This document shows, piece by piece, positions 54,830-64,000 of a stretch of 64,000 nt of DNA. Within the stretch, counting starts at the first letter, position 1. Each line of letters begins with the position of its first letter. The translations under genes and the position numbers were made by a program. The notes under the pieces were generated by a model, which was given only the letters and a program-made list of their open reading frames with translations, was not told where the DNA came from and searched no databases. Source of the stretch: Rhizophagus clarus (lineage: Eukaryota; Glomeromycota; Glomeromycetes; Glomerales; Glomeraceae); assembly GCA_015698045.1 (NCBI GenBank), contig BLAL01000002.1, positions 248,001-312,000 on the forward strand. The letters are read 5' to 3'.

Positions 54830-56024
54830 ATGATGGACAGGGACAGTGATCAGGAATCTGTAAGCTCTTCCTCTTCCTCTTCCTCTTCCGCTTCCGCTTC
54901 CTCTTCCTCTTCCTCATCATCATCGTCAGCTGCTTCGTATAAAACGATTAAAGCAAGTATTATTTATTATTTATTTATCATTTATGGTTTTTTTTTCATT
55001 CTATTTACGTTTATCTATTATTCTATAGAAAGAAGTCTATATATGGGTAGACTCGGAATTAAGAGATACTTATAAAATAGACGAGGAACGGACTTGGGTA
55101 GAGCAAAAGGAAAACATAGTAACAAAACTATTGCCGCCTTTGTACAAGCTCATGAATAAAAAATATAATATTACAAACGGCAAGTTACTAAAAATTTTGT
55201 ACGGACGATGGCATTCTCGGCATCGTGTGAATAACATTAAAAATCAAGGAGAAGAAAGAATAAAACAAGATAAGAGAAGGGCAAAAAAGAATTCAAGGAT
55301 GCAAGACGTAAGTAAATATTCAATTAATGTGAAATGAAAAGTTAGTAGTTAACTATCAATTACATTACTAGAAAAAAAAAGAAGAACAAAAGCAACAAAC
55401 TATTTGATAGAAGGTAAAGATAAGTATATTGTCAGGTATCCAGAAGGAGACCTTGTAAAAATTCTTAAAGATTCGGGTTACCACTCGGAAGAGTGGGAAG
55501 AAATAGATCCTGAGGAAGATTGGACTGTTATCCGACCTGCAGTAGTTGAAGATGGTGAAGTTATTGAGGAAGCCGTTAAAGAAAAGTCAACATCAGTATA
55601 CATTTATGATAAATGGTGGCGTTCTTCTGCAGTATGTATATTTATTATTTTATTAGTTTATTTATCAAAAACACTAATAGTAATTTATTTATTTAAGCTT
55701 TTACGATTGTTACACAACCGAATTGATCCGACGGTCGAATTATTAAGGAAAAAACCACCAACTTTAAACCCTAAAAAAGCTGACAACATATCTGCATCTA
55801 GCGTATCACCTATGGGTGCACCAAACTGGTGTTTAAATCAAGAGTCGCTCAAACAGTTTAACCGTTTAAGTGTTGATATTCTGATATACGATTATGATAC
55901 CGATGATAACCACGATAAAGACAAAGAAGAAATCCCAAATAGAACTAATTCAAATAGTAGAAAGAAGAGAAAAACTAAAAAAAACCCAAAACAAAAGAGA
56001 ACCAAAAAACATAAATCAAAATAA
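54830..56024 (+). CDS. CACTA accessory gene: Ser-rich N-terminus, basic C-terminus
   Basis: A probable four-exon gene. Exon 1 (54,830-54,956) encodes MMDRDSDQESV then about 30 Ser/Ala. Exon 2 (start 55,033, or 55,029 with another donor) reads WVDSELRDTYKIDEERTW, LLPPLYKLMNKKYNITNGK and KILYGRWHSRHRVNNIK. Exon 3 (from 55,372) reads LIEGKDKYIVRYPEGDLVKI and WTVIRPAVVEDGEV. Exon 4 (55,697-56,024, after GTATGT...TTTAAG) reads LLHNRIDPTVELLRKKPP and ends in Lys/Arg-rich KKRKTKKNPKQKRTKKHKSK. Exact joins 1-2 and 2-3 are uncertain: the strongest donors are out of phase by one base, while alternatives (acceptor at 55,032; donor after GACGTAA at 55,314) restore it. Family unknown. Divergent from the transposase, so probably a transposition accessory or regulator (inference). 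Confidence 0.6.
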
Positions 56025-56140
56025 TTCAATAATTTTTTTTTCTAATTCAAATAGAAGAAAAGAAGAGAAAAACTAAAAAAAAAACAAAATAAAAGAGAAC
56101 CAAAAAGCATAAATCAAAATAATTCAATAATTTTCTTTTT
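55943..56140. repeat. About 98-bp tandem duplication over the gene's 3' end
   Basis: CTAATTCAAATAGTAGAAAG through AAATCAAAATAATTCAATAA is repeated once more at about 56,041-56,137 with small differences. The first copy encodes the basic tail and stop; the second lies in the 3' untranslated region. Confidence 0.7.
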
Positions 56141-56454
56141 ACTCATTAAATCTAGTCTTAAATAGATTTATGTTATTTGATTATATAATAAATTGAATCA
56201 ATCATCCGTATGCAGTTTAATTAAAAGTTAATCAAAAATTTAATAAGCTAGGTTCAAAATTGATTTGTGTTTACGTTTATTTTTAAAAAAACTTTAATTG
56301 AAACAAATTTAATCTAATCCGTTTTGCATGCGAGACAATGTATTTCTATTTTATTTGTTACATATCAGATATATTAGAGGATTAATTTATAATTTGAAAA
56401 TACGTAATGACTAATAACAAACATGTGATCTGATTATTATCATTTAAAAAATCG
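56140..56454. other. CACTA interior spacer
   Basis: AT-rich; no gene or repeat recognised. Confidence 0.35.
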
Positions 56455-56650
56455 TACAAATATTGGGTAACCGATATATATTAGCCAACATATCGGGGAC
56501 TAAAAGTTTAAATATCGGGGTCTTTGATAATTATAATTTTAGACATATTTTGAGATGTGACAAATCGGGTGTCCGATATGTATAAAAACCCGATATGTAT
56601 CTGATTAGTCACTGATATATAGACGCCCGATATGTACCCGATAGTATTGA
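56455..56650. promoter_or_regulatory. Right subterminal repeat array of the CACTA element
   Basis: Six to eight ATATCGGG/CCCGATAT half-sites (near 56,463, 56,491, 56,511, 56,563, 56,573, 56,590, 56,626 and 56,637). Some are paired as imperfect palindromes (ATCGGGTGTCCGATATG). They match the left subterminal sites but are shorter and more spread. Confidence 0.7.
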
Positions 56651-56662
56651 TTTTGACCAGTG

Positions 56663-57080
56663 CAAATATATTTATATTATAAATTTTTTAAGTATATAAT
56701 AAACATTCATAAAGTAATATATATTTTACAAAACTGCACTAATTTTCAATTTCTAAATTTTTTTACATCTGTTTAGTGACTTCAGAGCGTAATTTCAATA
56801 CTTTGATCAAAGTAAACTACATTTTGTTGCTTAAGTAGAGTTGTTTAGGCAGGTTAGGTCTATTCGTATCTTAAATTTTATAATATTATGATTAATATAT
56901 ATGGAGAAATTAACGTTTATATTTTCTCACTCATTTAGAAATTTTAGAGCATAATTTCAACACTTTGGTCAAAGTAAATTGCCTTTTATTGCTTAAGTAA
57001 TATTGTTCAGGAGGGTCTAAATTACTTGTATATCAAATTTTATAATGCGATGATTAATACTTATGGAGGAATTAGCATTT
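56663..57080. repeat. Tandem about 150-bp repeats, right of CACTA insertion
   Basis: Begins with the second half of the unit split by the transposon, then two further units (about 56,775-56,900 and 56,935-57,080) with AGAGCGTAATTTCAATACTT, TGATCAAAGTAAACTAC, TTGTTGCTTAAGTAGAG and TGTTTAGG. Each ends with ATCTTAAATTTTATAAT. Confidence 0.6.
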
Positions 57081-57554
57081 TTTGTAACGATATTAATTTT
57101 CGATCTTTAATTTTTTATTATTTTAATAAAGAAAATAGACTATTTTTAAATAAAGATTCAAGTTGAATAATAAAGATTAAATGGGAATTTTTTTTTATAA
57201 AATCGTAAAGGCACTTAATAAGTTTATATTTTTGCTTTTAAATTAAAGTACTATATTATATAAATGTAATGCTATATTTGATCTGTATTTTTTCAATTTT
57301 AACTTAATTTAGGCCGAAATTACGAGGTTGGCAGAATTAGCAAAATTTTGGCCAGAATTATGAATTATTGATCAGCAAATTTAACCAGACTTAATTAATT
57401 TTGGCCAACTTTAATTATATACATACGCTATACATTTGAAGAGGATACTGTGCTACAAATTTTTTTTTGCTAACCTTAATAAAAAAAATTTGTCTTATTT
57501 TTTTGTGACATTTCCAGTAACTGTTATAAATAAATTTTATTTTATTTTTTTTTT
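57080..57554. other. AT-rich spacer
   Basis: No gene. TTTTGGCCAGAATTATGAAT and ATTTTGGCCAACTTTAATT words near 57,335-57,415 also appear at 60,725-60,810. Confidence 0.35.
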
Positions 57555-57665
57555 TTACTTTTATGAAAAATAAAATTAGCCAATAAAAATTAATATAAAA
57601 TATTATAAAATTTTCATGGGGGTGATTTAACCTAGATGATTTAACTGGAGGGGGCAAGTTAGCAA
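57555..57665 (-). repeat. Inverted copy of the CAGTTAAATCACC element end
   Basis: Inverse of 40,331-40,445: TGGGGGTGATTTAACCT, GATGATTTAACTGGAGGGGG and CAAGTTAGCAAAA, preceded by AATATTATAAAATTTTC. Confidence 0.6.
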
Positions 57666-57689
57666 AACTCATTTATTAAAATAAAAATA

Positions 57690-58100
57690 AAATAAAAAAA
57701 GTTTTTTTTACTTTCAGTCTGCTTTGAGTTTTGGATCTAAAAAAAACAAAACAAAACATTAGTAATATTTTATAAAATAAATAAAAAAAATTACTTTAAA
57801 GTTTTTTTTACCTTCAAAATAATTTAATCTACTTCTTTCAAATCTAAAAAAAAAAGAAAAAGAATATTAGATAATATTTATTGAAATAATAAAAAAAATA
57901 TTTTAAAGTATTTTTACTTTTAAAATACTATAGTCTACTTCTTTTAGATTTAAAAAAAAAAGAAAATAAACATTAGTTAATGTTTGTTAAAATAATAAAA
58001 AAAAAGATATTTTGAAGTTTTTTTACCTTTAAAATACCATAATCTGCTTCAAATTAGATAGAATTTTGAACCTAAAAAATAAAATGAAATATTAGTAACA
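57690..58100 (-). repeat. C-family exon/intron-like array, first block
   Basis: About four units of about 110 bp on the minus strand. Exon-like pieces such as TTTAAAAGAAGTAGACTATAG...TATTTTAAAAG follow TTTTTTTTTTAAATC/TTTTTTAG and precede GTAAAAA. Spacers carry the inverted repeat AACAAACATTAACTAATGTT, whose centre AACTAAT is branch-point-like. TTTTAAAAGTAAAAATACTTTAAAA puts the donor in a second inverted repeat, as in array B. Confidence 0.65.
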
Positions 58101-58672
58101 TTTTGTATTTTTCTCTTACACAAAATAGTTTGTCATATATATTATAAATTTCCATCATCATTTTCACTTTAGTAATATTTTTTTTTTCTTTTGCATATAT
58201 AAGAAAATTCATCTCAGAAATACAGTTTTCCTTCTGATTAAACTTAAAAATAGGTATAAAATATAATTTAAATAGCAAAAAAATATATAATTTTACAAGA
58301 AAAAGAAGTTTTATTAAATTAAAAAAAACAGTTAATTAATTAGTTTTTATATAAACTACAAAAAACCACTTTTTATAATAAAAAAAAATATTTTTTATTC
58401 CTATAAAACTTTTAATAAAAGCTTTTTTTTAACTAGCAAATATTTTATTTTTAGATGTAATTTAGCAAAATAAACAACTTTCATTAAGCTTAAAAAGATG
58501 ATTATTAAGACAGATTTTTTGTTATTTATGAATTTATTTTTTTATTTATTAAAATAATATCATTAGATTTATCTTAGTGTTATAAATTATTTTTTAATTG
58601 AAAAACTAGTTAGATATAAAAGTTTTTTTATTTATTTAAATCAAACTTTTAATATTAAATCATAGTATTATG
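58100..58672. other. AT-rich spacer
   Basis: No supported gene; an open stretch at 58,072-58,278 runs out of the array's last unit and is not protein-like. Confidence 0.35.
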
Positions 58673-58680
58673 GTGATGAT

Positions 58681-60208
58681 AGGACCCAGAAATATACATA
58701 TAGGGGTAGGGTCTATCAATGCGTCGTCATCATAGTGGAGTTGGACGGGGTAAAGTTTTGATTTGCGTATAATTTAGGAGATTTTTGTCCATAGTAAGGT
58801 CATTAGATTGCGTATTTTTATCAAAAATTTTTATATGTAAAAGATTTAATTTGCGTATTTTGACCTATATTTTTATTTGGCTGATCATATATACTGTTGT
58901 AGAAAATTATTCGATATGCTAAAATACGATTTATCAATCATAAAATTTACAATTTTATAGTTTTAAATTTTTTTTTTTTAAAAGATTTTTTTATCAGTTT
59001 TTATAACCGAAATTTTTTTTTAATATTTAATATTTTTTATCGGTTTTATAAACTGAATTTTTTTTTAATATTTATATTATTAGTAACCGAATTTTTTTTT
59101 AAAAAAAGATTTTTTATAAACCGAACCTTTTTCTTTTCCACTGATTTAAAAAAATAAAAAAAAAAACTATTTATAAAAAAAAGTACTAGGTACTACTGAA
59201 GTATAAATTGGAACTAACGGACTCTTGCAAATATGGTGAGTTAAGTGTAAGAAGCAGAATTCAATGTTAATAAAATTTTACTAACATTCCTTTTAGTTTT
59301 TTAGTACCTACATAATCAAGATTATTCTATTTTTTATAGTTTATTACATTGGTAAGTTTCAAATTTTTAGGAATTTTATCAAAAAATGCTTACTAATGTT
59401 TTATAATTTCTTTTTTATAGATTTCAGAATTTGATCAGAACTTGGAATTCGAGACGGGTAAGTATTTCTATAAGGAGATAAGCGGGTTTGATTTTTTATG
59501 TATTAAAGAGTATTTACTAACATTCTTTAACTTCTCTTTTGTAGATTTTGAAGTAAAATTTGGAATTCGAGACGGTTAAGTATTCTAAAAGTGAGGGGGT
59601 GCGAGTTTGAATAAAGCGTTTGCTAACTTCTCTTTTTTGCGGAATTTAGACTAGAACTTGAAATAATTCAAGATAGGTGAGTATTTCTAAAGGAAGAAGG
59701 AGTGGGTTTATATAAGAACACTCACTAATATCCTTTAACATCTCTTTTTGTAGATTTTGAACTGGAACTTCAAATTGGAATTTAAACATATTGTAGGAAT
59801 GAACTTTCAAATATAAATATCAAAAAAAAAAAAAATAATAATAAAATTTTTTCTAATTATAAAGCTATCTAAATTCGTATACAAATATTGTTAAAATATA
59901 ATACATTTCATTATATTTTGTTAACATAACATAAAGAGAAACAAATATAATTTTTTTTTTTTTTTAATAAAAAAAAGACCGATATCAAACTGCAGATTAT
60001 AGAAACTATATCATATGATATACTGCACTTTGCTGAATTAATTAATAATTGAAAATTTTAAGGTCTGAAATTTTATTTGCGTATTTTTGCGGTATTTTCA
60101 ATATCAGGTGTCAAATTTGCGTACTGTTCATATAAAAAACCCTTGCGTACAGCTCATAGTAAAATTTTCTTTCATCACCTGACCCCTATATATATATTTC
60201 TGGGTCCT
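58681..60208. mobile_element. 1.5-kb hAT-like non-autonomous element carrying exon/intron units
   Basis: 26-bp terminal inverted repeats (AGGACCCAGAAATATA then YATATAGGGG, one mismatch). Perfect 8-bp target duplication GTGATGAT (58,673-58,680 and 60,209-60,216). It fits the hAT preference nTnnnnAn. Subterminal TTTGCGTA words are numerous and mirrored. Inside: A/T runs and the spliced-looking array at 59,220-59,810. No transposase. Confidence 0.85.
59220..59810 (+). other. Spliced-looking exon set inside the hAT-like element
   Basis: Four to five exon-like pieces: after TTCTTTTTTATAG (59,421) ATTTCAGAATTTGATCAGAA...GAATTCGAGACGG|GTAAGT; after CTTCTCTTTTGTAG (59,544) ATTTTGAAGTAAAATTTGG...GAGACGG|TTAAGT (donor GT lost); a degenerate one near 59,641-59,675 ending AGATAG|GTGAGT; after CATCTCTTTTTGTAG (59,754) ATTTTGAACTGGAACTTCAA to the end. 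Introns have TTACTAACATT, GCTAAC or ACTAAT about 20-25 nt before the acceptor, good branch-point sites. Exon cores (GGAATTCGAGACGG) resemble B-array exons (CATTTCGAGACGG), implying common ancestry. No coding frame can be fixed. Confidence 0.55.
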
Positions 60209-60216
60209 GTGATGAT

Positions 60217-60900
60217 GCTAATACTTACAATTTATTAAAAAAAATTTAATATTTTTTAGGTTTTAATTTATTTGGTATAAAAATAAAATAAAAACTATTT
60301 ATTTATAAAAAAATTCATATTGACTGTATTAGCTGTTAAATCACAAATATATATATTGTAAATAAATAAAAATAAATAAGTAACTTTTTTTTTTATATTT
60401 AAATAGTATTAAAATAAAAGATATCTATAAAATATTTCAAAAAAATTAAACAAAAGTAAAAGGTTAAAAAAGTTTTTTTAATATTTTATAATTAGTAGTT
60501 TACAATGTTAAAATAAGTTAATAATAGGCAACCTTCTTCAGCTAGATTAATCTAAATAAAGCGAAGTTTTTACTTTTTATTATTTATGAATGTGTTTTTA
60601 AGAACTAGACAAACATATTTTTAATTATTAAAAATGATGTTACATTATGTAAATGCAGTGTTGCTTATAACCTGAAAATTTTGATTTTAGTTAAATTTAA
60701 GTTGACATTATGAATTTGACTAGAATTAAGAAAATTTTGGCCAAAATTATGATTTAAAGATCACTGATTTTAACCATTTCAGTTGTACTAATTTTAACCA
60801 ACTTTAGATTTTACATATATATTATAGACTTGAAATCCATAATATATCAATAATTTATATTATGATATCATAGTACAAAAAAACTTCCTTTTAATCTTAT
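60217..60900. other. AT-rich spacer
   Basis: No gene or strong repeat; TTTTGGCCAAAATTATGATT words near 60,735. Confidence 0.35.
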
Positions 60901-60904
60901 GATA

Positions 60905-61905
60905 TTTTCACTGACTGTTAATATTTGTTAAAATAATAAAAAAAATAATTTGAAGTATTTTTACCTTTAAAATACTGCAGTCTGCTTCTTTTAGACCTAA
61001 AAAGAAAGAAACGAATGTTAGTTAATATTTGTTAAAATAATAAAAAAAAGTTTTTTTATCTTTGAAATACTATGATCTACTTTAAATTAAATAGAGTTCT
61101 AGACCTAAAAAAATGAAAAGAAATATTAGTAATGTTTTGTAAAATAAATAAAAAAAATTATTTTAAAGTTTTTTACTTTTGAAATAACTCAGTCCACTTT
61201 TTTCAGATCTAAAAAAAAAGCAAACAAATGTTAGTTAATGTTTGTTGAAATAATAAATAAATATTTTGAAATATTTTTACCTTAAAAATATTATAATTTG
61301 CTTTTTTCAGATTTAAAAAAGAAAGAAAATGAATGTTAGTTAATATTTGTTGAAATAATAAAAAAAAGATATTTTGAAATTTCTTTACCTTCAAAATACT
61401 ATAATCTGCTTCAAATTAAATAGAATTTTAGACATGACTCCTAAATGTGATGATTGGAACCTTGTTGTGATAATTGATATGATATTTACTATGTTTACTA
61501 GTATAAAAATGACTAAAGTATACATGGTTGTACTTATGTTATTTAAAGAAATTATTCTTAAAGTGTATAAAACAGTTATCTTAATGTAATATTCTTGTAT
61601 TTAGGAGCCTTTTTTAGACCTAAAAAAAAAAGAAAATAAACATTAGATAACATTTGTTAAAATAATAAAAAAAAAAAATTTTGAAGTTTTTTTTACCTTT
61701 GAAATATATGATTCATTTCTGTTAAATCTAAAAAAAAGAAAAAGAACAAATGTTAGTAAATGTTTATTAAAATAATATAAAAATAGTTTTTTTAACTTAC
61801 TAGACCTGAAAAAAAAATAAATAAATGTTAATTGATGTTCATTAAGTTAATTTAATAAAAAAAAAATTATTTTAAAGATTATATCTTTAAAATATAGAGT
61901 CTGGC
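60905..61905 (-). repeat. C-family exon/intron-like array, second block
   Basis: Seven to eight units of about 105-125 bp on the minus strand, same family as 57,690-58,100. Exon-like pieces start GTCTAAAAGAAGCAGACTGC and end TTTTAAAG|GTAAAAA. Spacers carry AACAAATATTAACTAACATT, and acceptors are TTTCTTTTTAG. Interrupted by a MITE at 61,434-61,611. Confidence 0.65.
61434..61611. mobile_element. 178-bp MITE in C-family array
   Basis: Ends ATGACTCCTAAAT and, inverted, AAAGGCTCCTAAAT, with perfect 8-bp duplications TTTTAGAC (61,426-61,433 and 61,612-61,619). Removing it restores an array unit. An open frame through it (61,374-61,589) is accidental. Confidence 0.75.
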
Positions 61906-62267
61906 TAAGATTTTTAACAGAAATTCATCTTAAAATAAAATTGCTGGATAAAACTTGAAAGTTTAAACAACTGTCAAAATCAAAAACATTTTATTAAAAA
62001 GTTAAAAATTTGCTAAACTGCAAAACTAGTGTAAACTGCAAAACTGCAAAACTGGTTTAGCTGTATTTTTATATAATAATTATTATAGTTTTATTATTTA
62101 TTATAATAATAAATTATAACCTTATTTAATAATTTACTATAATACAATTATGATTCATTTACTATGCATATTTTTTCCTATAAAAGTTAGCAACAATTTA
62201 AAATTTCTCACGTTTTAAAACATTTTTTTAAATAAAAAAAAAAATAAAAATTTTAAAATAAAATTTA
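61905..62267. other. AT-rich spacer
   Basis: Contains tandem CAAAACTAGTGTAAACTGCA-type words near 62,015-62,050; no gene. Confidence 0.3.
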
Positions 62268-64000
62268 TTAATTTTTATTTACATAGTATTCATTTAATAA
62301 ATCATTAATATTATAATTTAATATATCTCTACTATTCGTATCATTAACAGTTTCATTATCTGTTAAAATAATATCTTTATTATTATTTTTTTTATTATTA
62401 ATAAAATCATCATCTAAATTTTTAGATATGTTACCAATATCTTTCAAAATTAAATTATTTATTAAATCAATTTCATCTGTCAATCAAAACTTTTTTAATT
62501 AAAACAATTAAAATAATTTCACCATTTATTATTTTCATATAGGTTTTTTTAATTCAAATTCATTATCTTCTTTATATTTATATTATCAGTTTTAGTTAAA
62601 GCTTCAGTAACTATTTTATTTAATTCACTATCATTTAATTTTGGTTTATTTTTCATTTCTTGACCAAAAAATTCAAATTCTTTTCTTATATTAGATTTCC
62701 AATAAGTAATCATTTTGCACATAGATTCTAAAGTCTTAACTTTTATTTGTAAATAACACTTATTGGTAAGTCATCCTAGATTAAAAAATCTCTCTCATAG
62801 GATACAGTATTTGGACAGATTGAAAAAAGATATAAAGCAACTTTTGGTAAAGAATCTGGATAAAAATCAGTTTCACTAATTAATTGGTTCTTGAAATCCA
62901 TAATTAAAATCCAAATCAAATAGTGATTCTTTTTTTTTGTATTGGCTCAATTGTGAACATAATATGTGTGATTCTTTAAGATTAAATCCTAGATTTTGAT
63001 CAATAGATAGAGCTGTTTTTGCTAATTTTACATAAATACCACTTTTTAAAGAAATATCTAATAAGGTATTTATTAATATAAATAAATTTTAAACTTTAAA
63101 TTAATTATTAAATTAAAATTAAATAATTAAATAACAATCTTACCTTAAAATAGAAGATGTAAGTAAAAATAAAGAAGATATTTATCATCATTAAATTCCT
63201 CAAATTACCGATTCATTACATTATAACAATAGTTACGAAAGTTACAATAAAAGCTTTTTAACAAATTTTTAAGAACTGTTTCATGTTAAACCAAATTTAA
63301 ATAACAATCTGTTAAAGTTGCATTTCTGGATTCTAAAGAAAGAATAGCCTTTTGTAATGGATTTAATATGAAGGTCAAAATTTTAAAATCTGAAAAAAAA
63401 TTATATCCTTAGATAATTAGCTTTATCTGGTAATTGGTTAAAAGGTTTTCATATTCATTTACTATCTAAAAATATATTAAAATTAAAAATTAAAAATTAA
63501 TATTTGTATTTTGTTTTCAATAATATTTTATTATATTATTACCTTTTCAAGAACTGGTTTTAAATTTAAAACAGAATTTACTAATTTATTTGAAGTGATC
63601 CATCTTGTTATACAATATGATTTAAAACTGTCACCTTTAATACCAGATTCTTCAATCAATTTTCAAAATTTGTCACCTATATCAGCAAATAATTTAATAT
63701 AATTGATATTTGAATATTAAAAATAAAATCCATTTGTAACTTTGTGAGGTTAATGTATAATCCTTACTAGCTATATATGAATTACGAAAAAAAGCTATTA
63801 GTATATTTACTTTACAAAATAGTCTATCTGTAAAATTGTGACTAACAATATCACATGCAATTAAATTGATACAGTGTAATATATATCAAATACTCTCAAT
63901 TTTCAGATATTTCTTATGGATGATTGCTCTTGCTTTTTTAATATTAGCTGCATTATCTGATACTATTGCAGAAATCTGATCAGACCTTACTTTTTTGATA
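62268..64000 (-). pseudogene. hAT transposase, decayed, N-terminus beyond window edge
   Basis: Minus-strand relics in order from the edge: ISAIVSDNAANIKKARAIIH and ILHCINLIACDIVSHNFTDR (63,970-63,820), corresponding to the catalytic Asp region of the hAT RNase H fold. Next is SGIKGDSFKSYCITRWITSN (63,650-63,590), the conserved C..RW block, then KPVLEKV. At 62,840-62,680 LYLFSICPNTVSYERDFSTL and GWLTNKCYLQIKVKTLESMC are the C-terminal dimerisation domain, followed by MCKMITYWKSNIRKEFEFFG. An Asn/Asp-rich tail may extend to 62,268. Stops, frameshifts and AT-rich gaps show decay. The layout is typical of hAT families I recall as abundant in Rhizophagus. Confidence 0.7.

Larger units (their letters stand above)
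45279..56662. mobile_element. Complete 11.4-kb CACTA-type (CMC) DNA transposon
   Basis: Terminal inverted repeats CACTGGTCAAAATC (45,279-45,292 and inverse 56,649-56,662). Perfect 3-bp target duplication CAA on both sides (45,276-45,278 and 56,663-56,665). CACT ends and 3-bp TSDs define the CACTA/En-Spm superfamily. Subterminal regions of about 370 and 200 bp are filled with ATATCGGGTACCCGATAT words. Cargo: spliced 1,023-aa transposase (minus), Ser-rich/basic protein (plus), Myb/SANT-like protein (minus), a captured ribosomal-protein fragment, and a possible RG-rich exon set. Outside flanks rejoin into one unit of the local 150-bp repeat, confirming the ends. Confidence 0.9.

Overview
The window is AT-rich DNA, dense in transposons, from a filamentous fungus. 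The best match is an arbuscular mycorrhizal fungus, most likely Rhizophagus irregularis or a close relative. I infer this from recognised protein families and genome style, not from a database search. The signs are: one spliced nuclear gene for mitochondrial succinate dehydrogenase iron-sulfur subunit; decayed MULE/FAR1, hAT, Tc1, CACTA-type, LINE and IS607-type elements; C2H2 proteins of a kind I associate with this lineage; and short T-rich introns with GTAAG donors and CTAAC/CTAAT branch-point-like sites.

Layout. 0-1.7 kb: decayed MULE/FAR1 transposase. 2.7-7.2 kb: a MITE, a foldback element with an internal satellite, a 65-bp minisatellite and interstitial telomere-like DNA. 8.2-13.8 kb: arrays of exon/intron-like units and a spliced-looking gene-like repeat. 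14.5-17.8 kb: convergent C2H2 and DDE transposase pseudogenes behind a CCAAT-repeat promoter. 18.0-22.5 kb: a second copy of the gene-like repeat, split by a 3.5-kb TIR element that carries a second exon/intron array. 22.6-23.8 kb: a pseudogene broken by a MITE. 24.2-26.8 kb: four elements nested inside each other. 29.06-30.19 kb: intact SDHB, the only confident host gene. 30.5-33.9 kb: pogo-like relic, IS607 TnpA plus TnpB/Fanzor-like relic, and a LINE-type ORF1-only retroposon with target-site duplication. 34-39.6 kb: gene-poor, with MITEs, a third A-family array and a small retroposed sequence. 40.3-44.6 kb: a giant inverted repeat with 930-bp arms. 45,279-56,662: a complete 11.4-kb CACTA-type transposon. 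57.5-61.9 kb: further exon/intron arrays, one inside a hAT-like element. 62.3-64 kb: hAT transposase pseudogene running off the edge.

How the parts work together. The CACTA-type element (3-bp TSD CAA, TIR CACTGGTCAAAATC, subterminal CATATCGGGTACCCGATATG palindromes) carries an apparently intact spliced 1,023-aa transposase. It also carries a divergently transcribed Ser-rich/basic protein gene, a three-exon Myb/SANT-like gene, a possible RG-repeat exon set and a captured fragment of ribosomal protein uL16 (RPL10). The other recurrent theme is tandem arrays in which every unit looks like a micro-exon plus a spliceosomal intron. At least four sequence families occur here, two of them inside TIR-bounded elements. 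In the most regular family the donor and the branch point both sit inside inverted repeats. This is the strongest candidate for an undescribed system in the window.
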